A stretch of DNA of 64,000 nt. Origin: Zygaena filipendulae. Taxonomy: Eukaryota; Arthropoda; Insecta; Lepidoptera; Zygaenidae. Shown here one piece after another: positions 1 through 11,037 of the stretch. Where the stretch lies: positions 2,611,501 through 2,675,500 of the forward strand of contig OU015662.1 in the NCBI GenBank assembly GCA_907165275.2, in the 5' to 3' direction. Within the stretch, counting starts at the first letter, position 1. Every line of letters begins with the position of its first letter. A program made the position numbers and the translations under genes. The notes below the pieces were generated by a model. The model ran no database searches. It saw only the letters and a program-made list of their open reading frames with translations, and was not told the DNA's origin.

Positions 1-2388
1 GAACATAGAGCAAATCCTAATACTAATTTTGATCCTGAACAAACCGTTGTAAAGGTTTTAGGCCTCCAATGGCAGTCTGTCAATGATGTTTTCGGCTATA
101 ATATCAATCCTACTAGTAATCGTGTGTGTTCTAAACGTCACATGTTATCAGAGCTCGCTCGCATTTTTGATCCTCTTGGATTCTTATGTCCTCTTACTCT
201 TGTAGCAAAATCCCTAATTCAAAGGCTTTGGTTGTTAGGTGTATCATGGGATGGTCCTGTACCTGACAGTATAATTAAGGTCTGGGATAAATACATAAAA
301 CAGATGCCTCTTCTTTCATGTTTGAATATACCCCGTCTGATAACGCTTGGTAACGTTTGTAGTTATGAGATCCATGCCTTTTGTGATGCCAGTGAAACGG
401 GCTATGCCACCGTGATTTATCTTAAGTGCACCTCAAACAATAACCAAACGCTAGTATCATTTGTCTGTGCAAAGTCACGTGTAGCTCCAGTAAAAAGAAT
501 CACTTTACCTCGTTTGGAACTGTGTGCTGCATCTTTGCTTGCCAATCTGGTTAGTTATGTTCTACTTACCTTATCTGAGTGCATTCACATTGCAGTTGTT
601 AACGCCTGGTCTGATTCGGAGATTGTTTTGGCTTGGCTCAATTCTACCCCTTCCCGTTGGAAAACCTTTGTTTCTAACCGTGTGTCTAACATTCAAAACA
701 AAATACCTAATGCACAATGGAGACATGTTCCTTCGAAGCAAAATCCTGCTGATTGTGCCAGTCGAGGAATGCTTCCTGATGACCTCATAAATTATGATTT
801 ATGGTGGAGTGGCCCGCCATGGCTCAGCCAAGATTCTTCGAGTTGGCCTTCAGCCACCCTCCCGGACAAGGAAAACATATTAGGGGCTTCGGATGAGGAA
901 AGACACCTGTTGTTGGTTGAGCCTGAGTGTGACTCCATCGAGCAAATCCTGCATAAATTTTCTTCACTTAAGAAAATATTGCGCATTATTGCATATTGTA
1001 AACGTTTTCATAAAATCACCTTAAAGAAAATTAAATTCTCTTCCATTATAACCCAGAGCGAGTTAGAGGAGGCTCTGAATTGCATAATTAAAAGGGTTCA
1101 ATACTCTGTATTCCACAAGGAATTGTCTTGTATATCTCAGCACAAATTGTTGCCTAAATCATTTAGAAGATTAAACCCATTCCTTGATCAGAATGGAATG
1201 TTACGTGTAGGAGGTAGACTTAGATACTCCTCATTAGGTTATGAGACTAAACATCCTTTATTATTACCATCTAAACATAGAGTAACGGAACTGATTGTTC
1301 AGAGTGTCCATCAAGAGTACTGCCACCCTGGATTACAAACTTTGCACTATCTCTTGTTACAAAGATATTGGATTTTTTGTGCTCGTAGAGCAATCAAGTC
1401 GGTTATTTGTAAGTGTTATCGTTGCTTTCGCCATAATCCATCCCCTAGTCAACCATACATGGCTGACTTACCAAAACTAAGAGTTACACAAGTGAAGGCT
1501 TTTCAAGTCGTTGGCTGCGACTTTGGTGGTCCCTTTAATGTGATTACCCGTCGTTTTAGAGGCAGCAAATCATTCAAAGCCTATGTATGCCTGTTTGTAT
1601 GCTTCGCCACGCGGGCACTTCATATAGAACTTGTTTCTGATCTCTCAACTGATGCCTTTTTGGCTGCTTTACGCCGTTTCATTGCCAGACGTGGCCGATG
1701 TAACGTTATTCACACTGATTGTGGTACCAATTTTCAGGGAGCTAGTAACCATTTATCGCAACTCATGAGTAACGCTTGTACTGAGGAACACATAGATTTT
1801 AAATTTAACCCTCCTAGCTCTCCTCATTTTGGAGGAATATTTGAAGCAGGTATCAAATCCGTAAAAACCCATTTGTATCGCGTTATAGGCGCTCAAGTAT
1901 TAACATTTGAAGAACTTTATACTTTGCTTACTCAGATAGAAGCGTTGCTGAATTCAAGACCATTGTGTCAAGTTAGTTCCGATCCTGAGGATGATATCGA
2001 TGTACTTACCCCTGGTCACTTCTTGACACTTGCACCGTTAACGGCTCTTCCAGAACCCAATTATCAGAACACAAATATAAACCGCCTCGATAGATGGCAA
2101 TTATTACAACGCCTACATCAGGATTTCTGGGCAAAGTGGCACCATGAATATTTAAACACCCTCACCCAACGTTCGAAATGGACGAAATCTGCTGATGCCG
2201 TGAAAGTTGGCACTGTCGTTATCATCAAAGACGAGCTTACTAGCCCATTAAAATGGCGTTATGGTCGAATCGAGGAGTTACATCCTGGTCCTGATGGGAT
2301 TGTTAGAGTAGTCACAGTGCGAACTTCCACTGGAACATATAAACGACCCCTAGTTAAATTGTGTCCTGTACCCACTGCTTCAACATAA
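1..2388 (+). CDS. pol: BEL/Pao retrotransposon pol polyprotein, 3' part (RNase H, integrase, C-terminal domain)
   Basis: The frame is open from the first base of the window to TAA at 2386-2388, so this is a 5'-truncated view of a longer polyprotein; 795 residues are visible and no start codon belongs here. The first residues (KVLGLQW) match the end of a Pao-type reverse transcriptase. A retroelement RNase H follows, with acidic residues in FCDAS (about nt 380-390), LPRLELCAA, WSDSEIVLAW and NPADCASRG. The integrase has an H2C2 zinc-binding region (HQEYCHPG to CYRC, about nt 1309-1420) and a DDE core: D in GCDFGG (about 1519), D in HTDCGTNF (about 1716), E in GGIFEAGIKS (about 1843). The C-terminal part (RLDRWQLLQRLHQDFWAKWHHEYL, then SPLKWRYGRI) is the domain usually found after BEL/Pao integrases. 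There are no stops or frameshifts, so the copy looks young. Protease and Gag lie outside the window. Confidence 0.93.
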   Translation, partial: EHRANPNTNFDPEQTVVKVLGLQWQSVNDVFGYNINPTSNRVCSKRHMLSELARIFDPLGFLCPLTLVAKSLIQRLWLLGVSWDGPVPDSIIKVWDKYIKQMPLLSCLNIPRLITLGNVCSYEIHAFCDASETGYATVIYLKCTSNNNQTLVSFVCAKSRVAPVKRITLPRLELCAASLLANLVSYVLLTLSECIHIAVVNAWSDSEIVLAWLNSTPSRWKTFVSNRVSNIQNKIPNAQWRHVPSKQNPADCASRGMLPDDLINYDLWWSGPPWLSQDSSSWPSATLPDKENILGASDEERHLLLVEPECDSIEQILHKFSSLKKILRIIAYCKRFHKITLKKIKFSSIITQSELEEALNCIIKRVQYSVFHKELSCISQHKLLPKSFRRLNPFLDQNGMLRVGGRLRYSSLGYETKHPLLLPSKHRVTELIVQSVHQEYCHPGLQTLHYLLLQRYWIFCARRAIKSVICKCYRCFRHNPSPSQPYMADLPKLRVTQVKAFQVVGCDFGGPFNVITRRFRGSKSFKAYVCLFVCFATRALHIELVSDLSTDAFLAALRRFIARRGRCNVIHTDCGTNFQGASNHLSQLMSNACTEEHIDFKFNPPSSPHFGGIFEAGIKSVKTHLYRVIGAQVLTFEELYTLLTQIEALLNSRPLCQVSSDPEDDIDVLTPGHFLTLAPLTALPEPNYQNTNINRLDRWQLLQRLHQDFWAKWHHEYLNTLTQRSKWTKSADAVKVGTVVIIKDELTSPLKWRYGRIEELHPGPDGIVRVVTVRTSTGTYKRPLVKLCPVPTAST

Positions 2389-2581
2389 CTTCTATATTCT
2401 TATCATATATATTATCCTCATCTATCTATCTATTTATCTATACTTCTGTTATCCATAATCCATATCACCATTTATTTATCTTCCATATGTATTGTATCAT
2501 AATAACCTTTGTACTCAATGTATCTATCCTATCTCTAGATTTTTGGAAATATGTCCTCATATTTCGCACCGGGGGGGAGAA
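2389..2581 (+). other. BEL element 3' untranslated stretch and polypurine tract
   Basis: Non-coding spacer between the pol stop codon and the LTR. It is pyrimidine-rich, with a TATC-like microsatellite near 2418-2440. It ends in a G-run purine tract (2571-2580), the expected primer for plus-strand DNA synthesis, directly before the TG of the LTR. Confidence 0.7.
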
Positions 2582-2917
2582 TGTTAAGAAACGGTTGCAA
2601 TAGAATCCATATTTCTTGTTCGATCTTTGTATCTAGTCAAAATTATTACTGGTCACATAGTCTTGCATCCCCTTTGTCTCACGTGTAACAAAATAAAAAA
2701 AAAAATAAAAATGAATGAAGCATAATCTTCCACTAATCTGTGACACTTCGAGAACGTTCGTTGGAACTGTCGCATCAAGCCTCAATCAAGCAACCAAATA
2801 AGCAGACGCTTCTTCTTGCGTCGCATTTTAATAACCATCAAGTACCTAGCCGGCGCCGGCAGAAGATCATCATCATCATCAAATTCATCAACTGCACGTG
2901 AGTCAAATCTCTTAACA
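2582..2917 (+). repeat. Candidate BEL/Pao 3' LTR
   Basis: Starts TGTTAAG right after the polypurine tract and ends CTTAACA at 2911-2917, a perfect 7-bp inverted repeat with canonical TG...CA termini, giving 336 bp. It contains a 12-bp GC-only palindrome (2849-2860, GCCGGCGCCGGC) and an ATC run (2863-2880). A second possible right end is CCTAACA at 3032-3038. The 5' LTR is outside the window, so the boundary and target duplication cannot be confirmed. Confidence 0.6.
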
Positions 2918-3557
2918 TAAATTATATTGTGACCTAGTATTGGTATAATTTTTCAGCAGCGGAAATAGCGTACAGACGGACGTGACCGACCTACAGTTAT
3001 ACAGTCCACTGTCTTCATCCTCTTTTAAATTCCTAACAAATTGAGTAATCTTTAAAACTCTGAGTGTGACCGTTAGTTATTAATTTTTATTTATAGGTAT
3101 GTATAGATTTGAGCCTGAAGTAAAATAGGTTTTCAGGAAAAAAAAATTAATTGAACATTGTATTGACTTCGAACAATGCCAATCTTACACTTCTTATGAA
3201 TGTAAATACCATTACAAATAAAAAATTCCTTTTCCCGCACTTTGTTCCATTTTACATCTCTATATTTTTTTTCGGAGAGATCGCTTGTTACCTACTGAAC
3301 GCGCATTGCAGTAATAAAAGTAGGTACATGTATTAATTAAATCGTTTTTATTGTTTCGTGATTGATTGAACGATGCAAACGACGCAGACATAAAACAGTA
3401 AGTACAGTAAGCAAAAAAATCTGTTTGTATAATTGTCCCATCCCGTCCCACTATATTCAACATTTTCATAAAATCTCACTGTCCTTTAAATTATCATCCT
3501 ATTTTCTCTTGCGGTTCTACTTTCTCATCGTCATTATCTCATCGAAGTCGGCTTATA
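2918..3557. other. Unassigned AT-rich flank of the BEL element
   Basis: No gene or recognised repeat. If the alternative LTR end at 3038 is right, the first 120 bases belong to the LTR. The short ORFs here have no recognisable protein character. Confidence 0.4.
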
Positions 3558-3702
3558 CAACGTGTTAATGAATTAACAGAAAACTAGAAAGTAATTTGTT
3601 CAGAATTGACTTCCGAATCGATCGTACCATGTTTTAGTATAGGTTACATTTTTTCATTTTTCCTAGCCTAGTAGGTATGTCTAAATGATTTATATAATAC
3701 AA

Positions 3703-3928
3703 CTAGCTGTCCCCCGCGATTTCATCCGCGGTAATTTCGGAGTTCCCGCGGAGGTTGCGGGAAAAAAGTACTCTATGTCCTTCAGTTCCCGAGGGAATTC
3801 CGGGATAAAAACTATCCTATCTTTTAAGGTGGACCATATTATAAACGGTTGCAAAATTTTATCAAAATCCGTTCAGTAGTTTCGGAGTCCATCGCGGACA
3901 AACAACGTGACACGTGATTTATATATTA
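3703..3928 (-). mobile_element. Helitron-like element, first of a tandem pair
   Basis: On the minus strand it ends with a GC-rich hairpin and CTAG (3703-3706 on plus). It belongs to the subfamily whose body carries the block 'cagtagtttcggagtccatc'. It sits head-to-tail with the next copy at a 226-bp spacing and lies inside MITE M1a. Confidence 0.8.
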
Positions 3929-4143
3929 CTAGCTGTCCCCCGCGATTTCATCCGCGGTAATTTCGGAGTTCCCGCGGAGGTTGCGGGAAAAAAGTACTCT
4001 ATGTCCTTCAGTTCCCGAGGGAATTCCGGGATAAAAACTATCCTTTCTTTTAAGTTGGACCATTTTATGAATGGTTACAAAATTTTATCAAAATCCGTTC
4101 AGTAGTTTCGGAGTCCATCGCGGACAAACAACGTGACACGTGA
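3929..4143 (-). mobile_element. Helitron-like element, second of a tandem pair
   Basis: Near-identical to the preceding copy, from CTAG at 3929 to GA at 4142-4143 (TC on the minus strand), followed by T at 4144 as expected for insertion between A and T. It lacks the last roughly 11 bases found in its neighbour. Confidence 0.8.
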
Positions 4144-4355
4144 TGACCCGTAGCAAAAAAATCCAATCGGTCATTATTGACACGTAGCTGCGGGCGTAGC
4201 GCTTGAAATTTCGTAGACAGGTCACCTCCAAACTAATGTTGAATAACTTGTAAACTAATAAGTTTTTTGACATAATTTATATTTTATTCATATAATTATT
4301 GTTTATTCCTTGAAATGGGGTGTATCAGGTTTTTGGTTAATTCATTAACACGTTG

Positions 4356-4842
4356 CCATACCTATGGCTCTTTATGACGTCAATAAAACTACAATAATCA
4401 TAACAGCATACATATATATTTGTCCTTCATATGCCATTCTTCTCTCTTTTCAAATTCCACAAACTTATCTTGTCCCACCATTCTATCATATTCGATTTGA
4501 AGTTTGAAAGCTTGTTTTGCTTTGACAACTGAAAAAGGCCCTGATCACTATTTATTTATCTATAGTACAATTAAAAATACAAATAAAACAAATTAAAGTA
4601 TACTCGTGCCATTAAAGTTCCAAAAATACCTAAATGTTCCTCAAATACCTAGAATTTTTGAGTATTAGTATACTGCATGACATAATATTTTTTTTAAGTT
4701 TTACTTCTTTGGGCTTATATAACAGCAACAATAGCCTTGTGGTAAAGTACGATCATTGTAGATAATAAATATTAGTACCTATTGAATTTGTTTCAGTTGT
4801 GATCATCAGTGGGCTTTATATAACTTAGCATTTTATAACTTA
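4356..4842. other. Unassigned AT-rich intergenic sequence
   Basis: I see no gene or recognisable repeat. Confidence 0.4.
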
Positions 4843-5045
4843 CTAGCTGATCCGCGCGGTTTCACCCGCGGTAATTTCGGAGTTCTCGCGGGAATTCCAG
4901 GATAAAATATAGTTATAAACCTTCCTCATGAAACACTCTATCTATTGGTAAAAACCGCATCAAAATCCGTTGCGTAGTTTTAAAGATTTAAGCATACATA
5001 GGGATATAGGGACAGAGCAAGCGACTTTATTTTATACTATGTATA
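4843..5045 (-). mobile_element. Helitron-like element, subfamily B
   Basis: CTAG then the GC-rich hairpin (GCGGTTTCACCCGC) on the plus strand, so the element points left. The body block (CTATCTATTGGTAAAAACCG, GCATCAAAATCCGTTG) defines a second subfamily also seen at 7612 and 27608. Confidence 0.75.
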
Positions 5046-5097
5046 GTGACATAACATTGATAGTCCTGTTACAGACAAGCAGACAATCACAGCATTT

Positions 5098-5270
5098 TTT
5101 TCTATCATAAGGGGCAAACGGGCAAGTGGTACACATGATGGCAAGTGATTACCGCCGCCCATAGACATCTGCAACACCAGAAGGCATGCAGGTGCGTTGC
5201 CGACCTGCAACGGTGATGGGAACTGGCTTTCAAGTGGGGCTGCTGGAACATACCGTTAGCATGCATATAA
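5098..5270. repeat. Lepidopteran interspersed repeat fragment (family L)
   Basis: Contains a block (GGGGCAAACGGGCA, then TACCGCCGCCCATAG and GGTGCGTTGCCG) that I recall as widespread in moth genomes. Its end (GGGAACTGGCTTTCAAGTGG) is repeated, diverged, at 41998-42050. Class not assigned. Confidence 0.6.
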
Positions 5271-5991
5271 TAAAGCCAAACTAAAAGTCAATTATTATTG
5301 AGCAATTCATAATTGAAATACTTCATAGTAGCTGACTGTACTTGCAATCATTGGACGTACCGCTCAGACCGTACGTAAAAAGGCATATAAATTGGCTCTT
5401 AACAGCCGGTGACAGAGGTCGCCCACGTAGACCGATCACGTTTCTCATCGCCTTTGATACGAGTAGGTATGCGGAATAAATATTGAACTTCAGATTACAG
5501 CACTATTCCCGTAGCTAGCTGGAATTTGTTGGTATTTGGAAGTTGTCATCCACTTCTTTAAGAGTTACAAAGATAACAACAAAACATAAGACAGAAGTAG
5601 GTATATACAGGCTGCTAATGAAAATCTATGTAGGTATGAAGAATTCACGCCAAAAAGTATAATTTCTGACATAAATTTTATTAGATCACTTAACCTCCCT
5701 AATAACTTAATTCTGGGACGTTTTAACTGCTTTTTTGTCTCCTTATTCCTAATACATACAAACTATATTTGTGTCAAAAGATAAAAAAATAAATAAAACA
5801 TCTAAAACTTTTCATCTATACAGAATCTCATCAATGAACAGTAGGTATTTAGCTTCGTAACACATTGTTTTGAAAAAATGAAATAAAATTTCATGAAGTG
5901 TAAAAGTTCATTTAAAGAAGGACACCGCAATAGATATCTTTTTCTTTTCTATTCACGGAATCGGAATAACTAGTAGGATTTTATTAATTGA
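5271..5991. other. Unassigned intergenic sequence
   Basis: AT-rich. A stretch at 5380-5460 can be read as AGDRGRPRRPIT, faintly like a decayed LINE fragment, but this is too short to call. Nothing else seen. Confidence 0.3.
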
Positions 5992-6120
5992 CTAGCTGTG
6001 CCCCGCGGTTCAACCTACGTAAGTTTCGGAATACCCCCACGAACTCCAAAGTAGCCTAATTTACTCCTTATAACATCAGCTAATCAGCAGCGAAAGGTCC
6101 GTCAAGAGTTTCGAAATTCT
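5992..6120 (-). mobile_element. Helitron-like element, 3' part
   Basis: CTAG and hairpin at 5992-6020 with the expected 'ggagttcc'-type continuation, decaying after about 6100. Confidence 0.6.
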
Positions 6121-6228
6121 AAAATAATATGTGGAAACTGCTAGATCTAGGAAATTTTTATATGTTATTTTTATTTTGTATTTTTTGTGCATCTTTTGTT
6201 TCCCGAAAAATAAATAAATCAATAAATA

Positions 6229-6375
6229 AATTCCCGCAGGAACTCCAAAATTCTTACATATTCTTCTTCTCCTTACAATAACAAACACAAATAGATAAGA
6301 ATCAGCGAAATCGGTCCAGCCGTTCAAGCGCGATGCCGTGACCAAGGGAAATAGGGATTCATTTTTTTATATAGG
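6229..6375 (-). mobile_element. Helitron-like or related fragment without its 3' end
   Basis: Begins at the 'attcccgcaggaactcc' block and continues into AATCGGTCCAGCCGTTC, as in related moth repeats. The CTAG/hairpin end is missing. Confidence 0.45.
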
Positions 6376-6947
6376 CACCTATATCGATTTGGTAAAATAA
6401 GTATGAAGCAGCTTTGTAGTAGGTATGAGAAAATATTATTCACACAACAAACCGTGACATTATTCCCCTTCAAAGAACACGTAGGTAGTAACAGTTGTTA
6501 AAGAATAACTTGACAATATTATAATTATATTATGATACGAGCTAATAAATAAGTAATAGATAGGTACAATGTCAAGAGCACGCGGTATCGCGACTCTGGG
6601 TCAAGTGTTCGCACACTAGAGGGGAAGACAAAACGATCATACAAAAGGCACTCTTTACCCTAAGATCGATTTTATTCCCCCGCTTTCATTTTGGCCATTT
6701 ATTATTCGCCTGGTACCTATCCCCAAAAATATACCCATGTACAGAAACCTGAGTACTTAGGTACTTTGATGTTAAGGTTCATGCTATTTATCGGTGAAGT
6801 TTTAATACCTTTTTATGACTTAAATTGACTTACACTAACTTCTAAACTACTTTATTATGTAATTTCACTCCCGTTTTCATAGGTTTTTTCACTATAAAAA
6901 TAACGCTATTATATTACTAACCGACTTACATTTATGTAAAAAATCTA
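6376..6947. other. Unassigned intergenic sequence
   Basis: AT-rich, with several TAGGTA-type hexamers. No gene or repeat recognised. Confidence 0.35.
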
Positions 6948-7078
6948 TCCCTACTAATAATATAAATGCGAAAGTAACTCTGTCTGTCTGTTACGCTTCA
7001 ACCGATCATCATAAAGTTTTGTACCCATGTTGTCAAAGTGCAGAGAAGGACATAGAGTAAGTACTAGGCACTTTTTAT
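6948..7078 (+). mobile_element. Helitron-like element, 5' part
   Basis: Starts TC and carries the family 5' block (CTACTAATAATATAAATGCG, 'gtctgtctgttacgc', 'agagaaggacatag'). The hairpin/CTAG end is lost. Confidence 0.7.
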
Positions 7079-7139
7079 CTAAATTGAGAGGTAGCTATAA
7101 AGAAGAGTAATTAACCACAAAAAAGTGTTTAAAATTCTT

Positions 7140-7300
7140 TTCTGTCTGTCTGTTTGCGATAATCTCCGAATCCACTAAATAGATTGTCATGCTGTTTTCA
7201 CAGGTAGATTATAAGCTTAGCCTGGAGTAACATAATTATAGGCTTTGTTTCATTTAAACCGGATGTCGGAAAAAAGTTGTTATAATATGAAAACAGCTAG
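7140..7300 (+). mobile_element. Helitron-like element, diverged subfamily B copy
   Basis: TCTGTCTGTCTGTTTGCG at the start and AACAGCTAG at 7293-7300. The body resembles subfamily B and the hairpin is degraded. Confidence 0.5.
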
Positions 7301-7607
7301 TTGCATAGTATAGGTATTTATATCAATGATTAATTATTTAAAGATCAATTTTATTAATATAACAAACTTCAAGATTCAGAAAGTCGGGAGTACCTATACA
7401 TCATCATATCATGTAGTCAGACTGATGTGCATATTCTTTCGTCTCCCACCGTTTTTTTTCCCGTTCACCATTTTAAACTTTCAAATATATATTTTAAAAA
7501 CCGAAAAAGTCTGCAGCAAAAGTTTGTAGAGAACCCGCGAGGTTGAAACTAGTGCCTCAGACCACACGAATGCGGTCACTAGCCGGCACCGTATGTTTAT
7601 AATCATG
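7301..7607. other. Unassigned intergenic sequence
   Basis: Nothing recognised. The 67-residue frame at 7326-7529 shows no protein character. Confidence 0.35.
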
Positions 7608-7785
7608 TTTATCCCCCGCGGTTTCACCCGCGAAAAAATCGGAGTTCCCGTGGGAATCCCAGGATAAAGTATACGTATAACCCTTCCTCTTGAATCACTA
7701 TCTATTGGTGAAAACCGTATAAAAGGAAACTTAGGGAAAGACAGACAGCGGGAAGCGACTTTGTTTTACACTATTATTGATGTAA
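7608..7785 (-). mobile_element. Helitron-like element, subfamily B, CTAG eroded
   Basis: CCCCGCGGTTTCACCCGCG hairpin near 7613, then CACTATCTATTGGTGAAAAC, as in the copies at 4843 and 27608. Confidence 0.7.
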
Positions 7786-7867
7786 GGAATACTAAAAATT
7801 TATTATGTACATATAGGTACATACCTATTTTAAGAGTGACACAGCTGTGAGCTATGACAAAGAACTC

Positions 7868-8031
7868 TCTGTAGTCTGTACCCAAAGTTTGGCTCCGAAA
7901 ATTCCACCGATCATTACGAAATTTTGCATGCCCGTTGACAAGTGTACAGAGAAGGACATAGGGTACTTTTTATCTCGTAATTCCTGCGGGAACTCGAAAT
8001 TAACATGGGTAACACCGCGGGGAACAGCTAG
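7868..8031 (+). mobile_element. Helitron-like element
   Basis: 'accgatcattacgaaattttgc', 'agagaaggacatagggtac', then AACACCGCGGGGAACAGCTAG ending at CTAG 8028-8031. The 5' end is truncated. The 90- and 83-residue ORFs over this interval are products of the repeat. Confidence 0.75.
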
Positions 8032-8043
8032 TAATGTAAATAA

Positions 8044-8262
8044 CCAGCTTTCCCGCGCGGTTTCACCCGCGATAATCCATACAAACTTTGCAACTTGCAA
8101 CAAACTTTCATCCCCTTAGCGGTTGAATTTTCAAAAATCCTTTCTTATCGGATACCTACGTCACACAAAGAACACACCCTCCAAGATTCAGGTCTCACAA
8201 TCAGCGGTTTAGGCTGTGCATTGATCCATCAGTCATTCAGGACAAAGCATTTTATACAAGAA
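8044..8262 (-). mobile_element. Helitron-like element, subfamily D
   Basis: Hairpin GCGCGGTTTCACCCGCG at about 8053. The distal part (TTGATCCATCAGTCATTCAG, 'ggacaaagcatttta') is the reverse complement of 32634-32745, so the two define a subfamily with this 5' region. Confidence 0.65.
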
Positions 8263-8648
8263 AAAGATAACAAGTCATATTTTAATGTTCTCGCCAATCC
8301 GTATCCCCTTTCCAAATTATGTCACAAATAAGTGTTTCTAAAAATAAACCGTCACGGTTCGATATTATAGGTATGAATAATGTCGCGCGAGGTATCGTTT
8401 CCAACTTGTCGAATTCTTATCTTTAATGCTCATCTGTTGTCGTAACAATAATAATGGGCGCGTTGGTTTCATATCACAATTCGGTTCAGCCAACTTGCCG
8501 GAGTGTACGCTGTTATCTGTACCACGGTATCACTTTTATGTACAGTTCGCACCCGCACAAGTAGACATAACTTTGAAATAGCAACTAGAAAATGTTCAAG
8601 CAAACAGTAGGTATGTATATGTATATATGGGGAGTCAGTTACAATCGG
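8263..8648. other. Unassigned intergenic sequence
   Basis: No gene or repeat recognised. Confidence 0.35.
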
Positions 8649-8889
8649 GGGGCTATTATGTAACTTTTGTTTCTATCATTTCTCGGTTGCAATCAAAAAC
8701 ATGGCGGTCTTGTGATTATATACGAAATTATACACGTTTTGACACCTACAATATCTAGCAATCAACCAAAATGAACATAAGTAGGTACTTCAAAAGTTGA
8801 AGCTGCTTAAACATGAGTAATTAATCACAAAATCGCTATTTTTCTGATTGGAACTGAAATATAATAGCAACAAAAGTTACATAATAGGC
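8649..8889. mobile_element. MITE family M2, copy a
   Basis: Terminal inverted repeats of about 27 bp (GGCTATTATGTAACTTTTGT at left; ACAAAAGTTACATAAT at right). Three other copies lie at 28111, 31082 and 46089, all about 215-240 bp when uninterrupted. Confidence 0.85.
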
Positions 8890-8935
8890 TAGCCGGTCAC
8901 AATTCAGCCGGCTTACTCTCAACGCAATCGAGTAA

Positions 8936-9243
8936 GGGTCATACTCTTGCAACAAACGTGTTAGGATCAAATCGAACTCAAATCGAAATGAACGGAACGG
9001 AATAAAATTTTACTACTTTTTAACGTTTGGGATCGCGTCTCTATCAATTGCGTCTCTATCTATTTGTCAAATTTCTCTATTTCAATATAGAAGTAGTGTT
9101 ATTGGCTTATCGAACGTCATCTTTAGACATTAACACGATTTCAAATACGATTTGATTTCGTTCTCAAAAGTAGGTATGTAAGTAGGTATCAAATCGAAGT
9201 CAGATCGAAATTAGCCTCAAATCATTTTCAAGAGTAAGGCCCC
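8936..9243. mobile_element. Possible MITE with short imperfect ends
   Basis: Left end GGGTCATACTCTTG and right end CAAGAGTAAGGCCC are imperfect inverted repeats (12 of 14). Related blocks with CAAATCGAA occur inside both ends. There is no second copy in the window, so this is tentative. Confidence 0.35.
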
Positions 9244-11037
9244 AGGTAAAGGTTCAACATCAAAACGTTAACGTTCAATGTTATTTATCAATACAGTGCC
9301 TGAATAACGTAAACGCAATAAGTCAACAAAAGAAATTCTGCTTGATTGAAGCTCTCTTCTCATAGACCCGAAACAGACCTAACCTTTGATTACACTGGCT
9401 ATTCAAAACGTGGGATGTCTGTAGCATAAATATTAATAGAATGTAAAGCAATATCAATTTTCAGAATAAACTCTATGTTATCTCTCACGCAAGAAGGAGT
9501 TCGATCTTCACAGTTCACACTTCAAGGAATAATGGATCTTTTTACACATACGTATAAGATTGAGGTTATTGCTGTCGAACTAGCTATATTTCTCTCGATC
9601 CGCTTGTGAATTTCGGGATTTTCTCTGGAAATCATAATAACACTAGCAGAGCTAATTATATTATGAACCAACGCGACTCAACAACTCAACACAAAATAAT
9701 TATAGTGTTTTTTTGCGGAAATATGCCAATGAAATTTGTGTATTACGTAATTATTAAAATTATTAATCTTATTTGATTTAGTCACCAACACAGTTATATA
9801 AGATATACTTAGCTTATGCCCGCGGTTTCACTAGCATTAGTTCGATTGCCCTATGCGCTACGGTAAAACAAAGTAATACAGCTGAATAAATTTTACAGAG
9901 GAAGCAAAAAACCGATATTCGCTTTATTTAAAACAAATATTCCATAGTTTAACGATTTTCTTGATTTTAATTTCTCTAAGACTAAAGCCTTTTTGATGGT
10001 TAGGTATGCAGCAAGAAATAAAAAATATCTATAAATCAATAAATCTTTCTTTCTTTCTTTTTTCAACATCCGTTATGCGTGAAAAGTGGCAAAAATACAA
10101 AAAAAAAAAACTCATTTAAAAAAATTAACAGTTGCTTTGTTTTCCCGTAGAGCAGCCTAGTTGTCGGATCCCATTGCTGTGCTGGGATATAAATAAAGTA
10201 CATATTTTAAATGTTACCTTAATTAAATCTAAGTTTCATTCAAGTTCATGTTAATACGTGATGTGCGTTCAAGCAAACCGACCAATAAACAGACAAATTT
10301 AATATTTTTTTAATGGTACCTATCCTTTTACTCCCCCACAATATTTTTATAGATAGCAGATGGTGAATTTCCTGTAGCAGCAGGCAATCTGGTGAGTTGG
10401 CGCAACGTGATTCCACTTGAGAACACGACAGTTTCTTATAACATAATATGTACATAGTATATGTCGCAAGCAAACTGTATAATTTGTCCATTTACAAACG
10501 ACTGCATGTCAGTTTATCAAAGTCTTCTTTATTCAAAGTTAAACGCAGTCATGAATCTCTTTTTGACGTCAATAAAACGTAAGTATATAATACCAAGAAC
10601 TGTATTCTGCCGCTGTTTTGTATTCGTAATGTCTCAATCTCTATGACCAGACTTAGTGCCAATTGAGATCCAAAATCCAAAAGTTTTTTTTTTCTTAACT
10701 GATGCAGTCTGCTCCTGAAAAACTATCTTCCTGTTTTCTGCTGCATAAGTTCAGTAGTTTTTTCCAATGTTGTCATATAAAAATACTATACAGAATTCTG
10801 ACTTTTCCTGTGAATTTTCCAAAAATTTCTTTTATACAAATGAAAATTAAATCAGTCAAATCAGTCAAGCCATTCTCAAGACGTGATGATTCGTCATACA
10901 TTTCAATAATTTTTTTTTATACCTAGATAGGTACTAATAATTGTAAATGTACGTTACCTATCTACCGTTTTTGAGTCAACTGTGTTGTGTGAGTTTGTTT
11001 TAGGTACATCATAAGTACCGTTATATGTGTAACATAA
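9244..11037. other. Mostly unassigned intergenic sequence with repeat scraps
   Basis: Holds an eroded Helitron 3' end (9812-9840, GCCCGCGGTTTCAC), a CTTT microsatellite at 10045-10062, and a minus-strand retroposon-like fragment at about 10700-10925 ending in AAGCCATTCTCAAGACGTGA and a T-run. Nothing else is recognisable. Confidence 0.35.

Larger units (their letters stand above)
3558..4355. mobile_element. MITE family M1, copy a, interrupted by two Helitrons
   Basis: Perfect 20-bp terminal inverted repeats at 3558-3577 (CAACGTGTTAATGAATTAAC) and 4336-4355. Outer parts match the copy at 36256-36596, including the blocks reading TCACCTCCAAACTAATGTTG and GGGGTGTATCAGGTTT near the right end. 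The difference in length is explained by two Helitron-like copies at 3703-4143. It is a non-autonomous DNA transposon; superfamily not assigned. Confidence 0.85.

Noticed and set aside
2898..2957. Intron at the end of the BEL element (GTGAGT to TTTTTCAG)
   Set aside because: Good-looking splice sites about 60 bases apart lie at the LTR edge, but there is no coding sequence on either side and the match may be chance.
7847..8331. 90- and 78-residue ORFs
   Set aside because: They run through Helitron copies at 7868-8031 and 8044-8262.
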